This document shows positions 13,773 to 14,843 of a stretch of DNA of 14,843 nt, piece after piece. Each line of letters begins with the position of its first letter. Positions within the stretch are counted from its first letter, which is position 1. The DNA comes from Helcococcus bovis. GTDB taxonomy: Bacteria; Bacillota; Clostridia; Tissierellales; Peptoniphilaceae. The translations under genes and the position numbers were made by a program. The DNA lies in the NCBI RefSeq assembly GCF_046035435.1, contig NZ_JBFNFH010000029.1; one strand, given 5' to 3'. Under the pieces are notes generated by a model. It had not been told where the DNA came from. It did no database searches and saw nothing but the letters and a program-made list of their open reading frames with translations.

Positions 13773-14819
13773 GTGCTTAATGAGGAAAGAACGTCAAGAA
13801 GGCGAAGAAGACAAAATAAATCTAGGACAAATAGGAAAAAACAAAAAAACTTGTTATATATTTTTTTAATATTATTTGGATTTGTAATCATATATTTGTT
13901 ATTCTTTTATAAAAAAAGTAACAATAATAAATTTAGTTTTGCATCATCAAATATATATAATGAAAAATTAAAAAATTATAATAGAAATATATATTATAAA
14001 AAATATAATAGTAAAGATGGAAAATATGCATTAAATGAAGAATATAGATTTTTAATTGAAAATAAGGTTAAAAATAATTATGAATCATATATATATGAAA
14101 AATTAAAAGAGTATCTAGATAAAAATAATATTATAGAAGAAAACCTTTCTTTATATATAAAGAAAGGTAATACAGACTTATTAAAATTAAATGATGAAAT
14201 TAAATATGATAACATAGAAATTTTACCGCTAATGAAACTTATAGTAGTTAGAAATGCTATAGATAATAAAATAATTAAAGTAGAAGATAATATGATATTG
14301 GATAGATCAGATCTAGTTGGTGGAAGTAAAATATATAATGAATCAAGTATAGGAACCAATATTAAATTAGATAGAATTATAAATGAAGCATATATAAATA
14401 ATGATAATGCAGCGAAAAATATTTTAGATAGATATTTAGCGTATAGAGGCATTAGAATAAAAGAATATCTAGGAGACTATTTTAATGAACATGATTTTAT
14501 ACATTTTTCAGTAAAAGACATATCTAAGGTATTAGAATTATATGATAACAAATCAAATACACTAAGTTCTGTTTTTGAACACTATTTGCGTGAAAAGAAT
14601 GATTTATATTTAAAATCTATTTTTAGCACTTTTGGAAATAAGAACATGTTAAAAAAAGATACTAAATCATATGACTATGGATTGGTTAATTCAAATAACA
14701 AATATTACTATGCGATTTATTTTGAAAACATAGATGATAAGCATATTAACAATATAGGAGATTTAATAAATAGAACTATAGAAGAAGTTGAAAACTCTAG
14801 GAGTATTCAGACTAGATAA
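13773..14819 (+). CDS. Membrane-anchored class A beta-lactamase-fold protein, catalytic Ser missing
   Basis: This is a 348-residue protein with a strongly basic N-terminal tail (RRRRRQNKSRTNRKKQK), one membrane segment (about 27-46) and an outside domain. The domain resembles the class A beta-lactamase-related serine hydrolases. The region IEILPLMKLIVVRNAI (148-163) matches the family's SxxK helix, but Pro152 sits where the nucleophilic Ser should be; Lys155 is kept. INNDNAAKNIL (208-218) matches the SDN box with Asn210 for Ser. Near 298-304, KSYDYGL stands in place of the KTG strand region without a clear KTG. It is therefore probably not a lactamase or peptidase, and a binding or structural role in the wall is possible. 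The GTG start at 13773 follows a GGAG site at the end of msrAB, 3 nt after its stop. The fold assignment rests on motif spacing and is moderate; an unrelated membrane protein cannot be ruled out. Confidence 0.6.
   Translation: MLNEERTSRRRRRQNKSRTNRKKQKNLLYIFLILFGFVIIYLLFFYKKSNNNKFSFASSNIYNEKLKNYNRNIYYKKYNSKDGKYALNEEYRFLIENKVKNNYESYIYEKLKEYLDKNNIIEENLSLYIKKGNTDLLKLNDEIKYDNIEILPLMKLIVVRNAIDNKIIKVEDNMILDRSDLVGGSKIYNESSIGTNIKLDRIINEAYINNDNAAKNILDRYLAYRGIRIKEYLGDYFNEHDFIHFSVKDISKVLELYDNKSNTLSSVFEHYLREKNDLYLKSIFSTFGNKNMLKKDTKSYDYGLVNSNNKYYYAIYFENIDDKHINNIGDLINRTIEEVENSRSIQTR
14143..14168. repeat. Perfect 26-bp palindrome inside the last gene
   Basis: ACCTTTCTTTATA at 14143-14155 is followed directly by its exact reverse complement at 14156-14168, with no spacer. 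It lies within the coding sequence for residues about 124-132 of the hydrolase-fold protein. In the mRNA it could form a long hairpin; in DNA it has the symmetry of a protein-binding site. Function unknown. Confidence 0.6.
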
Positions 14820-14843
14820 GATCATAAAGATATGGTCTTATTT
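14817..14843 (+). terminator. Probable Rho-independent terminator at window end (truncated)
   Basis: TAAGATCAT (14817-14825) pairs with ATGGTCTTA (14832-14840) across a 6-nt loop, with one G.U pair, and is followed by TTT at the window edge. The stop codon of the last gene forms the first three bases of the stem. The rest of the T run is outside the window, so the call is incomplete. Confidence 0.65.

Noticed and set aside
13568..13891. Open frame on the minus strand across the msrAB end and the next gene
   Set aside because: It runs antisense to the MsrB catalytic region, whose motifs are unmistakable; no family resemblance or ribosome binding site.
14078..14452. Open frame on the minus strand opposite the last gene
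   Set aside because: It is antisense to a gene with a good ribosome binding site and operon position, has no recognisable domain, and is hydrophobic as expected from AT-rich antisense reading.

Overview
The window is very AT-rich, with short intergenic gaps, strong GGAGG-type ribosome binding sites, GTG/TTG starts beside ATG, a PTS component, AddAB rather than RecBCD and a tmRNA tag ending in AA. This fits a low-GC Gram-positive anaerobe. A Peptoniphilaceae/Tissierellia-type organism (Parvimonas, Helcococcus, Peptoniphilus relatives) is my guess from composition and gene content; the sequence alone does not prove it.

Layout. 1-1066 holds RNA genes, all on the minus strand: tRNA-Lys(CTT) with a consensus promoter and its own terminator, and ssrA (tmRNA) with a TTGACT-17-TATAAT promoter. 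1079-3066 is a plus-strand operon: a DUF1275/YoaK membrane protein, a membrane-anchored barnase-type RNase, and, overlapping it by 8 nt, a fusion of a barstar domain with a gamma-carbonic-anhydrase-like hexapeptide domain. 3119-3382 is an orphan PTS EIIB domain ending at a bidirectional terminator shared with the convergent queT. queT (3425-3919, minus) is headed by a preQ1-I riboswitch whose pseudoknot abuts the ribosome binding site. 4102-11951 is glk-addB-addA: a ROK glucokinase followed by the two subunits of the AddAB helicase-nuclease. 12009-14819 is an operon of a membrane-anchored J-domain protein, a fused MsrAB methionine sulfoxide reductase and a membrane-anchored class A beta-lactamase-fold protein lacking the nucleophilic serine; it ends at a hairpin cut by the window edge.

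How the genes work together. Housekeeping functions are tRNA, trans-translation, double-strand-break repair (AddAB), glucose phosphorylation and uptake of a queuosine precursor. The last operon looks like an envelope or oxidative protein-repair group, by inference only. The RNase gene and its overlapping barstar gene form a toxin/immunity pair.

The most unusual points are: (1) the barstar/gamma-carbonic-anhydrase fusion directly behind a barnase homologue; (2) an AddB with no cysteine at all in 1116 residues, so it cannot hold the family's 4Fe-4S cluster, and which also lacks the N-terminal P-loop while keeping its nuclease motifs; (3) the beta-lactamase-fold protein with Pro in place of the catalytic Ser; (4) a compact preQ1-I riboswitch before queT. 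I saw no insertion sequence, CRISPR array, prophage gene or replication origin.
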